Positions 1 to 8,410 of a stretch of DNA of 64,000 nucleotides are shown here, piece by piece. This DNA comes from Egicoccus halophilus (GTDB taxonomy: Bacteria; Actinomycetota; Nitriliruptoria; Nitriliruptorales; Nitriliruptoraceae). The DNA lies in assembly GCF_004300825.1 (NCBI RefSeq), contig NZ_CP036250.1:3049001-3113000 (forward strand), written 5' to 3'. The translations under genes were made by a program, and so were the position numbers. Each line of letters opens with the position of its first letter. Positions within the stretch are counted from its first letter, which is position 1. The notes beneath the pieces are model-generated. The model was not told where the DNA came from. It did no database searches and worked only from the letters and a program-made list of their open reading frames with translations.

Positions 1-1008
1 GACCTCCGGCGGCGGCGGACCCGCCGCTCGGCGACCGTGCTCGGCTGCGGCGTCGCGCTGCTGCTCGTGCTGGCGATGCTCGCCCTCACCCTGGGCGCCG
101 CGGGGCTGACGCCACGCCAGGTGCTGCTGGCACTCACCGGCGCCGGCGAGAGCAGCGAGGTGTTCGTGATGCGGCGCCTGCGGCTGCCGCGGGTGCTGGC
201 CGCCGTCGCGGCCGGCGCGGCACTGGGGACCGCGGGCGCGCTGTTCCAGTCGACGTTGCGCAACCCGCTCGCGAGCCCGGACATCCTCGGGATCTCAGCC
301 GGCGCGAGCCTGGGCGCCGTGTGTGCCCTGCTCGGGTTGGGACTGACCGGGGCCGCGGTGGCCGGGTTCGCCGGCGTCGGCGCGCTCGCGACCGCGCTGG
401 CCATCTGGCTGTTCGCCTGGCGCCAGGGACTGCACGGCATCCGTTTCGTGCTGGTCGGCATCGGCTTCGCCTACCTCGCGACCTCGCTGATCAGCTGGCT
501 GCTCACGCGGGCCGAGGTCCGCGACGCCGCCGGCGCGCTGCTGTGGACCGTCGGCAGCGTCGGCGACGTCCGCGGTCCGCGCTTGACGCTGCTGCTGGCC
601 AGCGTCGCCGTGCTGCTGCCGCTGGCCCTGCGCCAGCACGCCCGGCAGCGCATCCTCGCGCTGGGTGACGACCATGCCCGGGGGCTCGGCGTCGCGGCCG
701 ACCGTTCCCGCGCGAGTGCGCTGCTGCTCGGCACCGCGCTGGTCGCGGCCGCTGCGTCGGTGGCCGGACCGGTGCCCTTCGTCGCGCTGGTGGCCCCCGC
801 GATCGCCCGCGGGCTGCTCGACGACGGCGGCCCCGCCCTGGCCACCAGCGGACTGGTCGGGGCGTCGCTGATGCTGGGCGGCGACGTGATCGGGCAGCAC
901 GCGCTGCCGTTCCAGCTCGCCGCGCCGGTCGGGATCGTGACCGGGATCATCGGCGCGCCGTACCTGATCTGGCTGTTGGCGAGAACCGGACGAGGAACGA
1001 GCCGGTGA
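1..1008 (+). CDS. FecCD-family iron-siderophore ABC permease (5' end probably outside window)
   Basis: Integral membrane subunit that would move ferric-siderophore across the inner membrane. The frame is open from base 1. A GTG at 37 is possible, but the arginine-rich residues before it look like a normal cytosolic N-terminus, so the start probably lies upstream. About 335 residues are visible, close to the usual size of one FecCD permease, with many hydrophobic helices. The conserved family segment NPLASPDILGISAGA begins near residue 88. The stop overlaps the ATPase start by four bases (GTGA), which indicates one operon. The family assignment is secure; the exact siderophore is unknown. Confidence 0.9.
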   Translation, partial: DLRRRRTRRSATVLGCGVALLLVLAMLALTLGAAGLTPRQVLLALTGAGESSEVFVMRRLRLPRVLAAVAAGAALGTAGALFQSTLRNPLASPDILGISAGASLGAVCALLGLGLTGAAVAGFAGVGALATALAIWLFAWRQGLHGIRFVLVGIGFAYLATSLISWLLTRAEVRDAAGALLWTVGSVGDVRGPRLTLLLASVAVLLPLALRQHARQRILALGDDHARGLGVAADRSRASALLLGTALVAAAASVAGPVPFVALVAPAIARGLLDDGGPALATSGLVGASLMLGGDVIGQHALPFQLAAPVGIVTGIIGAPYLIWLLARTGRGTSR

Positions 1009-1865
1009 GGGCACCGGACACCGACGCGCGTACGACCGGGCACGCCCTGAGCGCCGAACAGGTGCGCATCGGCTACGGCGACCATCTCGTGATCGACGGT
1101 CTCGACCTGACGATCCCCGACGGGCGGATCACCGCCATCGTCGGCCCCAACGCCTGCGGCAAGTCGACGCTGCTCCGCGGCCTGGCGCGCCTGCTGCCGC
1201 TCGCCGGCGGCCGGGTCACGCTCGACGGACGGGACATCGCGCGCCTGCCCAGCCGGGAGGTCGCCCGCATCGTCGGGGTGCTGCCGCAGCGGTCGGAGGC
1301 GCCCGACGGCGTGCGGGTCGCCGACCTGGTCGCCCGCGGCCGCTACCCCCACCAGGGCTGGTTCGGCCGGCACCGCAGCGACGACGACCGTGTCGTCGCC
1401 GAGGCGATGGCCGCCACCGGGGTGGCGGACCTCGCCGACCGCCGCATCGAGGAGCTCTCGGGTGGGCAGGGCCAGCGGGTCTGGATCGCGATGGTGCTCG
1501 CCCAGCAGACCGACATCATCCTGCTCGACGAGCCGACGACGTTCCTCGACGTCACCCATCAGCTCGAGCTGCTCGACCTGCTCACCGAACGCAACCGCGT
1601 GCACGGCACGACCGTGGTCCTGGTGCTGCACGAGCTCAACCTCGCGGCCCGCTATGCCGACCACCTCGTGGTCATGCAGCGGGGTCGGATCGTGGTCGAG
1701 GGGGCGCCCGCCGAGGTCGTGACCGAGGACATCGTCGCGGACGCCTTCGGTCTCGCGTCGCGGGTCGTCGCCGACCCGGTGTCGGGTTCGCCGCTGATCG
1801 TCCCGATCGGCCGCTACCACGCGGCCGACGCCGACCTCGGTGTCGAGACCGGCCACCGTTGCTGA
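1005..1865 (+). CDS. Iron-siderophore ABC transporter ATP-binding protein (FecE type)
   Basis: ATPase that powers the upstream FecCD-type permease. Walker A GPNACGKST lies at residues 47-55, the signature LSGGQ at 151-155 and the Walker B strand IILLDEP from residue 171, followed by an H-loop region. The length of 286 aa is normal for FecE/FepC proteins. The GTG start overlaps the permease stop, so the two are translationally coupled. The substrate-binding lipoprotein follows after a 272-bp gap holding two stem-loop repeats and its own iron-box promoter, so binding protein and membrane parts may be transcribed separately. Confidence 0.93.
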   Translation: MRAPDTDARTTGHALSAEQVRIGYGDHLVIDGLDLTIPDGRITAIVGPNACGKSTLLRGLARLLPLAGGRVTLDGRDIARLPSREVARIVGVLPQRSEAPDGVRVADLVARGRYPHQGWFGRHRSDDDRVVAEAMAATGVADLADRRIEELSGGQGQRVWIAMVLAQQTDIILLDEPTTFLDVTHQLELLDLLTERNRVHGTTVVLVLHELNLAARYADHLVVMQRGRIVVEGAPAEVVTEDIVADAFGLASRVVADPVSGSPLIVPIGRYHAADADLGVETGHRC

Positions 1866-1908
1866 CCCGCTGTCGGCAGCCGGGCGGCCCACCCCGGGCA
1901 CCGCGCAA

Positions 1909-2016
1909 TCCGTGCGTCCTGATCCGACCCGGGCCGGTGTGGGACGCACGTGCGTCGGCGCGCCATCCGTGCGTGCGTCCTGATCCGACCCGGGCCGGGG
2001 CAGGACGCACGTGCGT
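1909..2016. repeat. Two tandem copies of an interspersed stem-loop repeat
   Basis: Two near-identical copies each carry the arms GTGCGTCC and GGACGCAC (1912-1919 with 1942-1949; 1973-1980 with 2003-2010) around a 22-base loop beginning TGATCCGACCCGGGCC. Each ends in the palindrome GACGCACGTGCGTC. The same sequence family recurs near 54.7 kb. The copies sit just after the ATPase gene, so they may end or attenuate its transcript. Confidence 0.8.
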
Positions 2017-2046
2017 CGGGGCGCATCGCCGGGTTGGCCTGCCGAA

Positions 2047-2065
2047 GCAGGTGAGGCTAACTTAA
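2047..2065 (+). promoter_or_regulatory. IdeR/DtxR-like iron box
   Basis: The 19 bases GCAGGTGAGGCTAACTTAA match 15 of 19 positions of the mycobacterial/corynebacterial IdeR-DtxR consensus TTAGGTTAGGCTAACCTAA. The site lies 72 bp before the start of the siderophore-binding lipoprotein gene, where an iron-dependent repressor would be expected. The regulator itself is not in the window. Confidence 0.75.
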
Positions 2066-2137
2066 GCGGCCCGGCGCCGACCGACGCCTCGCCTCCTGCC
2101 CCGTCGTCGAGCCGCCGGGCTCGAGAGGAGACCTCCT

Positions 2138-3271
2138 GTGCGTGCCCCCCGTTCCACCCGGCTGGCCGCGGTCCTGGTGACCGCCGCTCTCGCCCTGACC
2201 GCCTGCGGCACCGACGGGGCGGACGACGCGACGACCGGGGACACCGACCCCGCCGCGAACCCCGCCGACGGCGACGACGAGGCCGGCGACCCGACCGCTC
2301 ACGACGACGGTGCCGCCACCGATGCGGACGGCGCCGACGCCGGTGACGCCGCGGGCGACGACGCCGCGGCGTCCTTCCCGGTCGAGATCGAGCACGCCTT
2401 CGGCAGCACCGAGATCACCGAGGAACCCGCGCGGGTCGTCACCTGGGGCTGGGGCTCGACCGAGGCCGCCATCGCCGTCGGCGTCTACCCGGTCGCGATG
2501 ACCGAGCAGGTGTGGACCGTCGGCGAGGGTGGCCAGCTGCCCTGGATCGAGGAGGCCGTCGAGGACGCCGGCGAGGAGTCGCCGACGCTGCTGACCGACG
2601 ACTTCACCGCGCCGCCCTACGAGGAGATCATCGCGCAGGAGCCCGACCTGATCGTGGCGGCCTACTCGGGCATCACCGAGGAGCAGTACGAGCTGCTCAG
2701 CGAGATCGCCCCGACCGTCGCCTATCCCGAGGGCCCGTGGGCCACGCCGTGGCGCGACGTCATCGACATCACCGCCCGGGCCCTCGGTCGCGAGGAGGCC
2801 GGCCAGCAGGTCCTCGCCGACATCGACGCCTTCTTCTCCGAGCAGGCCGAGGCGCACCCGGAGTTCGCCGGCCAGACCGTCGCCAACGTCTGGGACGGTG
2901 ACGGGCAGATGTCGGTGTACACCTCGCTGGACCCGCGGGCGGCGATGCTGACCGAGCTCGGCTTCGAGATCGCCCCGGCCGTCGACGAGCTCGACACCGA
3001 CACGACCGAGACGAACTTCTACTACGACCTCAGCTACGAGCAGCTCGACCGACTCGAGTCCGACGTGGTGGTCAGCTACCACTCGACGCCGGACGAGGCC
3101 GACGCCTTCCTGACCAAGGCCGACGTGCAGGCCATCCCGGCCGTCGCCGAGGGCAACGTGGCGCAGGTCGTGGGCAACGAGTACGTCTCGTCGGTCTCGC
3201 CGCCGACCGCCCTGAGCGTGTACTGGGGCATGCCGGACCTGATCGAGTCCCTGAGCGCCGCGCTGGACTGA
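2138..3271 (+). CDS. Iron-siderophore substrate-binding lipoprotein (FecB/FhuD type)
   Basis: Extracytoplasmic binding lipoprotein that would deliver ferric-siderophore to the permease encoded just upstream. The GTG start follows a strong GAGGAG ribosome site. A basic N-terminus and hydrophobic stretch end in the lipobox LTAC with Cys23. A very acidic Asp/Gly/Ala linker (about residues 25-80) separates the lipid anchor from the bilobal periplasmic-binding domain, a spacing common in high-GC actinobacterial lipoproteins. An IdeR-like box sits in the promoter and a strong hairpin follows the stop. The siderophore type cannot be read from sequence. Confidence 0.9.
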   Translation: MRAPRSTRLAAVLVTAALALTACGTDGADDATTGDTDPAANPADGDDEAGDPTAHDDGAATDADGADAGDAAGDDAAASFPVEIEHAFGSTEITEEPARVVTWGWGSTEAAIAVGVYPVAMTEQVWTVGEGGQLPWIEEAVEDAGEESPTLLTDDFTAPPYEEIIAQEPDLIVAAYSGITEEQYELLSEIAPTVAYPEGPWATPWRDVIDITARALGREEAGQQVLADIDAFFSEQAEAHPEFAGQTVANVWDGDGQMSVYTSLDPRAAMLTELGFEIAPAVDELDTDTTETNFYYDLSYEQLDRLESDVVVSYHSTPDEADAFLTKADVQAIPAVAEGNVAQVVGNEYVSSVSPPTALSVYWGMPDLIESLSAALD

Positions 3272-3322
3272 CCCTCACGGCCGCGACCTCGCCCCACGAA
3301 CGGCGCGCGGCACCTGGGGCTC

Positions 3323-3358
3323 CGAGTGCGCCCCGGCCGAACCGCCGGGGCACACTCG
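3323..3358 (+). terminator. Strong hairpin after the siderophore-binding protein gene
   Basis: The arms CGAGTG/CACTCG and GCCCCGGC/GCCGGGGC form a 14-bp stem with one internal C/A mismatch and a six-base loop (CGAACC). There is no T-run, as is usual for actinobacterial hairpin terminators. It starts 52 bp after the stop codon. Confidence 0.7.
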
Positions 3359-3425
3359 TGTGTCGCGCGGCCGGTTCGGTGCTCCGGACCTCGCCGGGTG
3401 TCGCTTCGCGCGAATCCGCAGGGAC

Positions 3426-3458
3426 GTTCGCCGGCCGTTCACCTCGCCATCACTGACG
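3426..3458 (+). promoter_or_regulatory. PHO-box-like array of three 11-bp direct repeats
   Basis: Three in-phase 11-mers, GTTCGCCGGCC, GTTCACCTCGC and CATCACTGACG, resemble the Streptomyces PhoP direct-repeat unit (GTTCACC plus four bases). A TANNNT-type -10 (TAGCGT, 3486-3491) lies 27 bp downstream, so the array covers the -35 position. The gene served is a secreted phosphoesterase, which fits phosphate control. Confidence 0.65.
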
Positions 3459-3527
3459 GGGCGATCGGCCGTCAGCACCGGTTCGTAGCGTCGGGCGACG
3501 ACGTCCACCGACGCGGAGTTCCCTCCC

Positions 3528-5429
3528 ATGACCCGACGATCCCTCCCGCTGCGGCGACGGCGGCACGCCGCCCTCGTCGCGACCCTGCTTGCCGGCAGCC
3601 TCGCCACGGTCGGAGCCGCCGACCCGGCCGCGTCCGCGCCGCGGCGCGCGCCGGCGGTGACCGGCCTGGCCGGTTCGCTCGAGCTGCTCACCGACCCGTT
3701 CCTCCAGCAGCCCGACAAGAACGCGGTCGAGGTGGCCTGGTTCACCGAGTTCGCCGGCGGATCGCACTACGTGCTGACCGGCGACGGCGTCGACGAGCTG
3801 TCGGAGACACAGCTGCGCCGGGCGGTCGCCCGTGGTCGCGACCAGCGCATCCGCGTGTTCGAGGCCGAGACGACGCAACTGTCCCGTGTCGCCGAGGACG
3901 CCGACTCGCAGCTGCCCGCCGATCGCAAGCCCGCCACCGGTGTCGCCCCGCGGCCGGTGTTCCGTCACGCGGCGACGGTCACCAACATCCCCCGCAACGG
4001 CGACCGCCAGCCGTACCGGGTGGTGAGCTTCGACGGCGACGCGTTCGCCGCCTCCGACACGTTCGGGCTGCGCGGGGCCCTCAAGCCGGGCCGTCCCGCG
4101 GTGATCCTGCTCACGTCCGACCACCAGGCGATGGTCAACACGGCGGCGAACATGGAGCTCGCCGCCCGCACCGTCACCGAGGAGCTCGGGAGCATCGACG
4201 CGGTGTTCTTCCCCGGTGACCTGGTCAACATCCCCGACCGCGCCTCGGAGTGGTTCGACGACCAGCGCGGCTCGGCGTTCTTCCCGGTGCTCCAGGGCAA
4301 CGGCGGACGCGTGGCGCGCGACGGCCGGGTCTACCGCGGTGCGAAGATCCTCCAGAACGCCCCGATCTTCCCCGCCATCGGCAACCACGAGGTGCAGGGA
4401 CGCCGGGACGGCCACACCTCGCTCAACGCCTCGTACAACAACCCCGTGCCCCGCGAGGTCGCCGAGGCCGTCTACGAACAGGTCGCCGCGCAGGTCAACC
4501 CCACCGGCGACCCGGCGACCGAGGCGGCCTGGATCGAGGACAACTCGTTCTCGACCACCACCTACGAGGAGATCTTCTCGCTGCCGACCTCGTCGTCCGG
4601 TGGCGAGCGCTACTACGCGACCACGGTCGGCGACGTCCGCCTCGTGTCGCTGTACTCGACCCGGATCTGGCGCAACACCACCGCGCAGCCCGACCCGGCC
4701 GCCCGGACCTCGACCAGCCGCTACCAGGAGGCTCGGGCCGACCTCGACGACCCGCTCGCCCGCGGCTACGGCGAGTTCGTGTTCGAGGACCTCGCCGTCG
4801 GGTCCGAGCAGTACGCGTGGCTGGCCGAGGAGCTCGCTTCGCCGGAGTTCCGCCGCGCCCGCTACCAGGTGGTGATCCTCCATGAGGGCCCGCAAGGGCT
4901 CGGCGACAACGTCATGGCCCCCTTCGCCCACCCGGTGGCGATCGAGGAGGTCGACGAGGCGGGCGAGGTCGTCGGCATCCGCTACGAGTACCCGGCCGAG
5001 GACAACGTCCTGCTGCGTGACGTGCAACCGCTGCTCGAGCAGGCCGGCGTCGACCTGGTGCACAACGGCCACAGCCACCTGTGGAACCGGTTCACGTCCC
5101 CCAACGGCGTCAACTACCTCGAGGCGTCGAACACCGGCAACAGCTACGGCGCCTACCACCCGCTGTCGGGCCGTTCGCGCCCGGTCCCCCCGGCGCCGTG
5201 GAACCCGGCCAACTACCTCGCACAGGGCAACCCGGGCGGCCTCGACCCGGTGGTGCCCACGATCGCGCCGCTGCGCAACGACGACGGGGTCGCGCTGCCG
5301 TTCATCGCCGACAACCGCTACGTGGTGTTCCAGGCGCTCGACACCGGCACGGGCACGGTCACCAGCTGGTACGTCGACCTCGATGCCGCCGATCCTGTCG
5401 CGGTGAAGTTCGACGCGTTCGGGCTCTAG
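3528..5429 (+). CDS. Secreted calcineurin-like metallophosphoesterase (purple-acid-phosphatase-like)
   Basis: Probable exported phosphohydrolase that frees phosphate from organic esters. A twin-arginine-rich signal sequence ending near residue 37 (PAASA) precedes an N-terminal domain like the Fn3-type domain of purple acid phosphatases. Metallophosphoesterase motifs are in order: SDHQ (Asp198), GDLV (Asp231), GNHE (Asn286-His287), LHEG (His452) and NGHSH (His515/His517), supplying both metal sites. The length of 633 aa is larger than a minimal phosphatase because of the N-terminal domain and a C-terminal part rich in aromatic residues. It has its own promoter with a PHO-box-like array, so induction by phosphate starvation is likely. 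The substrate is unknown. Confidence 0.87.
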   Translation: MTRRSLPLRRRRHAALVATLLAGSLATVGAADPAASAPRRAPAVTGLAGSLELLTDPFLQQPDKNAVEVAWFTEFAGGSHYVLTGDGVDELSETQLRRAVARGRDQRIRVFEAETTQLSRVAEDADSQLPADRKPATGVAPRPVFRHAATVTNIPRNGDRQPYRVVSFDGDAFAASDTFGLRGALKPGRPAVILLTSDHQAMVNTAANMELAARTVTEELGSIDAVFFPGDLVNIPDRASEWFDDQRGSAFFPVLQGNGGRVARDGRVYRGAKILQNAPIFPAIGNHEVQGRRDGHTSLNASYNNPVPREVAEAVYEQVAAQVNPTGDPATEAAWIEDNSFSTTTYEEIFSLPTSSSGGERYYATTVGDVRLVSLYSTRIWRNTTAQPDPAARTSTSRYQEARADLDDPLARGYGEFVFEDLAVGSEQYAWLAEELASPEFRRARYQVVILHEGPQGLGDNVMAPFAHPVAIEEVDEAGEVVGIRYEYPAEDNVLLRDVQPLLEQAGVDLVHNGHSHLWNRFTSPNGVNYLEASNTGNSYGAYHPLSGRSRPVPPAPWNPANYLAQGNPGGLDPVVPTIAPLRNDDGVALPFIADNRYVVFQALDTGTGTVTSWYVDLDAADPVAVKFDAFGL

Positions 5430-5473
5430 TCCGCCGTGGGGGGGCGGGGCGGCGACGCGACGCGCGTCGTCGC

Positions 5474-5513
5474 CCCGCGCAGGCGTCGGCCCGCCCGCGC
5501 AGGCGTCGGCCCG
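5474..5513. repeat. 20-bp perfect tandem duplication
   Basis: CCCGCGCAGGCGTCGGCCCG occurs twice head to tail in the gap after the phosphoesterase gene. A GC-rich inverted repeat precedes it (about 5446-5475). It is probably a slippage product without coding role. Confidence 0.85.
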
Positions 5514-5599
5514 GCGGGTGTCCGCGGGCGCCGTTCACGGTCGGACGTCGCACGGATGGCAGACTGCGCTGACGTGCACCGGCGACCAGCGAGGACGGG

Positions 5600-6352
5600 A
5601 TGGCTGCAGCCTCAGCGGCCGCCGCCGTGGTGCTCGCGGTGCTGCACGCGCTGGCCGGACGGGTCCGCGGCCTGCACGTCGTCCCGCGCAGCTGGCTGCT
5701 GTCGGCCGGCTCGGGGGTCTCGGCCGCCTACGTCTTCGTGCACCTGCTGCCCGAGCTCGCGCACGTGCAGGACCACCTGGTGGAGACCTCCACGGTCCAG
5801 CAGGTCCCCTACCTCGCCAGCCACGCCTGGATCGTGGCGCTGGCCGGACTGGCGGCCGTCTACGGACTGGAGCTGTCTGCGCGGCGGTCGCGGGCCGAAC
5901 GCTCGACGGCGTCGCAGGGCGACGCCCGCGGTGACGCGCCCCCCGCACCGTCGGTGGTCGGCTGGGGTCACGTCGGCAGCTATGCGGTCTACAACGCCGT
6001 CATCGGCTACCTGCTGGTCGAGCGGGCGCAGGTGTCGGCGACCACGCTGGCGACTTTCGCGTTCGCGATGGGTGTGCACTTCCTCGTCAACGACCACGGC
6101 CTGCGCGAGCACCATGCCGCGCTCTACGACGGCCGCGGACGGTGGGTCGTCGCCGCCGGTGTGCTGGTCGGGTGGGCGGTCGGCATGGCCACGACCATCG
6201 CCGAGGCGACCCTCGGCCTGCTGATCGCCTTCCTCGGTGGCGGGATCATCATGAACGTGCTCAAGGAGGAGCTGCCCGCCGACCGCCGGGCCCGCTGGAC
6301 CCCGTTCGCCCTCGGTGCCACCGCCTACACGGTCCTGCTGCTCGCCGTGTGA
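5600..6352 (+). CDS. Eight-helix integral membrane protein resembling the ZIP metal-transporter fold
   Basis: A 250-aa hydrophobic protein with about eight predicted membrane segments, split by a polar His/Arg-rich loop around residues 95-120. Two segments recall ZIP zinc/iron transporters: YVFVHLLPEL near residue 35 and the C-terminal GGGIIMNVLKEELP. His, Asp and Glu residues inside or beside membrane segments could bind metal. The standard ZIP metal motif (HNxxD in helix 4) is not clearly seen, so a transport function is inference. The ATG follows a GAGG ribosome site. It converges with the K+ channel gene, with only 12 bp between the stops. Confidence 0.6.
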   Translation: MAAASAAAAVVLAVLHALAGRVRGLHVVPRSWLLSAGSGVSAAYVFVHLLPELAHVQDHLVETSTVQQVPYLASHAWIVALAGLAAVYGLELSARRSRAERSTASQGDARGDAPPAPSVVGWGHVGSYAVYNAVIGYLLVERAQVSATTLATFAFAMGVHFLVNDHGLREHHAALYDGRGRWVVAAGVLVGWAVGMATTIAEATLGLLIAFLGGGIIMNVLKEELPADRRARWTPFALGATAYTVLLLAV

Positions 6353-6364
6353 GCTGGGTGTGCC

Positions 6365-7147
6365 TCAGCTCTCCGCGGCGCGTCGGTCGGCGCCTGCACC
6401 CGGGTCGGTGTCGTCGACGACGGCGGCGAGCAGCGCGACCAGACGCCGGCGCTCCCCGTGCGACAGCTCACCCCACTCCCCCAGGCGGTCGCGGATGTGC
6501 TCGACGTCGGGGTCGGTGTCCCGTTCGTCGCCGATGAAGTAGGTGGCGATGGACCCGGTCAGCATCCCGATCGTGCCGATGCCGACCAGCATCAGCGCCA
6601 CCGCGACGATGCGGGCGACCGGGTTCTGTGGCGCGAGGTCGCCGTAGCCGACGGTGGTGGCGGTGACGATCGCCCACCAGGCGGCGTCGGTGAACTCCTC
6701 GATGCCGGGCTCGACGACCCACACGACCAGCGCGCCGAACAGCACCGAGCACAGCGACACGATCAGCACCCAGCCGAGCCCGTTGGTGTTGGTGATGCCG
6801 CGCACGTCACGCAGCACCCGCCCGACGGTGCTGGCCGCGCGCAGGACCCGCAGCAGCCGGGCGAGACGCAGCACCCGCAGGCCGCGGAAGAAGTCGGCCG
6901 GCAGGATCGCCAGCAGGTCGACCACGTTGGCCTTGACGAACGCCCCTCGGTCGGTCGACAGCAGCAGGCGGGTCACGTAGTCGGCGACGAAGACCGCCCA
7001 CACGCCGAGGTTGACCGCCAGCACCCAGCCCTCGTTCGGCAGGGCCAGCAGCGCGACGACCACGAGCGCGAGGGCGACCATCACCCCCTCGTAGACCCAC
7101 TTCCAGCGCCCGGTGCCGAGCACCATCACGACCGGCTCGCGTCGCAC
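6365..7147 (-). CDS. Voltage-gated-type K+ channel (ion_trans family)
   Basis: A 260-aa channel subunit. Membrane segments S1-S4 include an Arg/Leu-rich stretch (LRVLRLARLLRVLRAA) acting as voltage sensor. The pore loop carries the selectivity filter TVGYGD at residues 165-170, and S6 and an acidic C-terminal tail follow. The GTG start is chosen because an AAGGA ribosome site lies before it and because the sequence from this GTG is conserved in a truncated second copy at 43.5 kb. Longer frames upstream have no such support. It would carry K+ across the plasma membrane, probably as a tetramer. Confidence 0.88.
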   Translation of the reverse strand: MRREPVVMVLGTGRWKWVYEGVMVALALVVVALLALPNEGWVLAVNLGVWAVFVADYVTRLLLSTDRGAFVKANVVDLLAILPADFFRGLRVLRLARLLRVLRAASTVGRVLRDVRGITNTNGLGWVLIVSLCSVLFGALVVWVVEPGIEEFTDAAWWAIVTATTVGYGDLAPQNPVARIVAVALMLVGIGTIGMLTGSIATYFIGDERDTDPDVEHIRDRLGEWGELSHGERRRLVALLAAVVDDTDPGAGADRRAAES

Positions 7148-7319
7148 CCTGGTCCTTCCACGCGGGGAATCGGCCGGTCGGGCGATGCCCCGTGGCTTCG
7201 CCCGACCGTGCAGCCCCGACGCTAGGGAGGCGCCCGGCGACCGTCCGGCGGCGAACACCGGCGGGCGACGGCCGCCGCGGAGCGCCGCGAGCAGCTCCTC
7301 GGCGTGACCGGTCGCGAGC

Positions 7320-7937
7320 TCAGCCGGTGACGGGTTGCCGCAGGATCGTGCGTCGCCTGTCGGGTGCGGTCCGGCGGAAGTCGCTCAGGTAGATCTCGTG
7401 GTGGGTACCGCGCAGCCGCAGGCCGTGCTCGGGGAGGAACTCGGTGTGCATCCGCGCGAGCACGTCCGCCTCGTCGTCGAACGAGCCGACGTGCAGGGTC
7501 TGCACGCATCGACCCTCCGACAGCGCCTCGAAGCGGACGTCGTCCAGCCGTGCCGGCCGGTTCCTCGCGCCCGCCTGTTCGACGGCGGCGGCGACCCGGC
7601 CCGCGTCCAGCCAGTCGGGGACCAGCAGCAGCAGGGTCCAGCTCCAGCGCGACGTGTCGCGTGCCGTGGTGAACGCCGCCGGGTCGTCGGCCCACCACAG
7701 GCCCTCCAAGGGCGGGACGACGTAGTCGCGGCCGAGCTGTTGCTTGCTGGCGAACTTGAGCTTGTAGGCGACCGGGTAGAGCGCGGCCACCGCGTCGGCG
7801 AACGCCGCCGAGGTGTTGGGGTCCCCGTGCCCGTCGATCATCAGGTACTGCAGGTCGGGCACGTCGAGGACCCGGAAGGCGTCGCGTGGCGCCCGGTAGA
7901 CGTCGAGCGACGTCTTGACGTCGAGCTTGTCGGCCAT
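7320..7937 (-). CDS. GyrI-like small-molecule-binding domain protein
   Basis: A 205-aa soluble protein matching the GyrI-like/SOUL-type ligand-binding family (motifs like YLMIDGHGDPN and a GLWWADDP stretch). Members of this family bind hydrophobic small molecules, sometimes as drug sponges or thioester hydrolases. The ATG at 7937 is chosen for the GGGAGG site upstream; ten more in-frame residues precede it. It is divergent from the nitroreductase gene, with a short shared promoter region. The ligand is unknown. Confidence 0.75.
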   Translation of the reverse strand: MADKLDVKTSLDVYRAPRDAFRVLDVPDLQYLMIDGHGDPNTSAAFADAVAALYPVAYKLKFASKQQLGRDYVVPPLEGLWWADDPAAFTTARDTSRWSWTLLLLVPDWLDAGRVAAAVEQAGARNRPARLDDVRFEALSEGRCVQTLHVGSFDDEADVLARMHTEFLPEHGLRLRGTHHEIYLSDFRRTAPDRRRTILRQPVTG

Positions 7938-8035
7938 CGAACCGGCCTCCCGTCGAAAACTCGGCAACTACCGTGCCGACGTGCACGGCCGAAGCGGATT
8001 CTGCCGCGCCCGGCGGCGGTGCAGGGAGAACCATC

Positions 8036-8410
8036 ATGCCGATGCCGCGGTGGTGGGGGCAGATCAACAAGCGCCTGTTCAACCCGCGGGCGATCGAGCG
8101 CGACACCTGGCCGGTGCTCACCCACGTCGGACGCCACTCCGGCCGCACGTACCGCACCCCGATCGGCGCGCACGCGGTCGAGGGCGGCTACCTCGTCTAC
8201 CTGGTGTACGGCTCACAGTCGGACTGGGTACGAAACGTGCTGGCCGCCGGGCACGCCCGGCTGCGCTTCGAGGGGCGCGACGTCGAGGTCACCGCGCCCC
8301 GCCTGGTCGGGCGCGACGAGGCGTTCGCCGTCCTGGACCCCGAGGTCGCGAGGCCGCCGAAGCTGCTGCGCATCACCGAGTTCCTGCGCCTGGACGCCAC
8401 GACCGACTGA
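8036..8410 (+). CDS. Deazaflavin (F420)-dependent nitroreductase family protein
   Basis: A 124-aa member of the DDN/DUF385 split-barrel family, which use reduced F420 to reduce nitro compounds, quinones or other substrates. Family features are the THVGRHSGRTYRTPI strand-turn, SDWVRNVLAAG and the EVTAPRLV segment. The ATG with AGGGAGA before it gives the normal length. Immediately after the stop, the same frame continues with a decayed membrane-protein fragment. A degraded copy of residues about 64-92 appears near 9.6 kb. Confidence 0.82.
   Translation: MPMPRWWGQINKRLFNPRAIERDTWPVLTHVGRHSGRTYRTPIGAHAVEGGYLVYLVYGSQSDWVRNVLAAGHARLRFEGRDVEVTAPRLVGRDEAFAVLDPEVARPPKLLRITEFLRLDATTD

Noticed and set aside
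3450-5159. Long open frames on the strand opposite the phosphoesterase and many other genes
   Set aside because: They are the normal antisense shadows of high-GC codon use: Arg/Gly/Val-rich, no domains, no ribosome sites.
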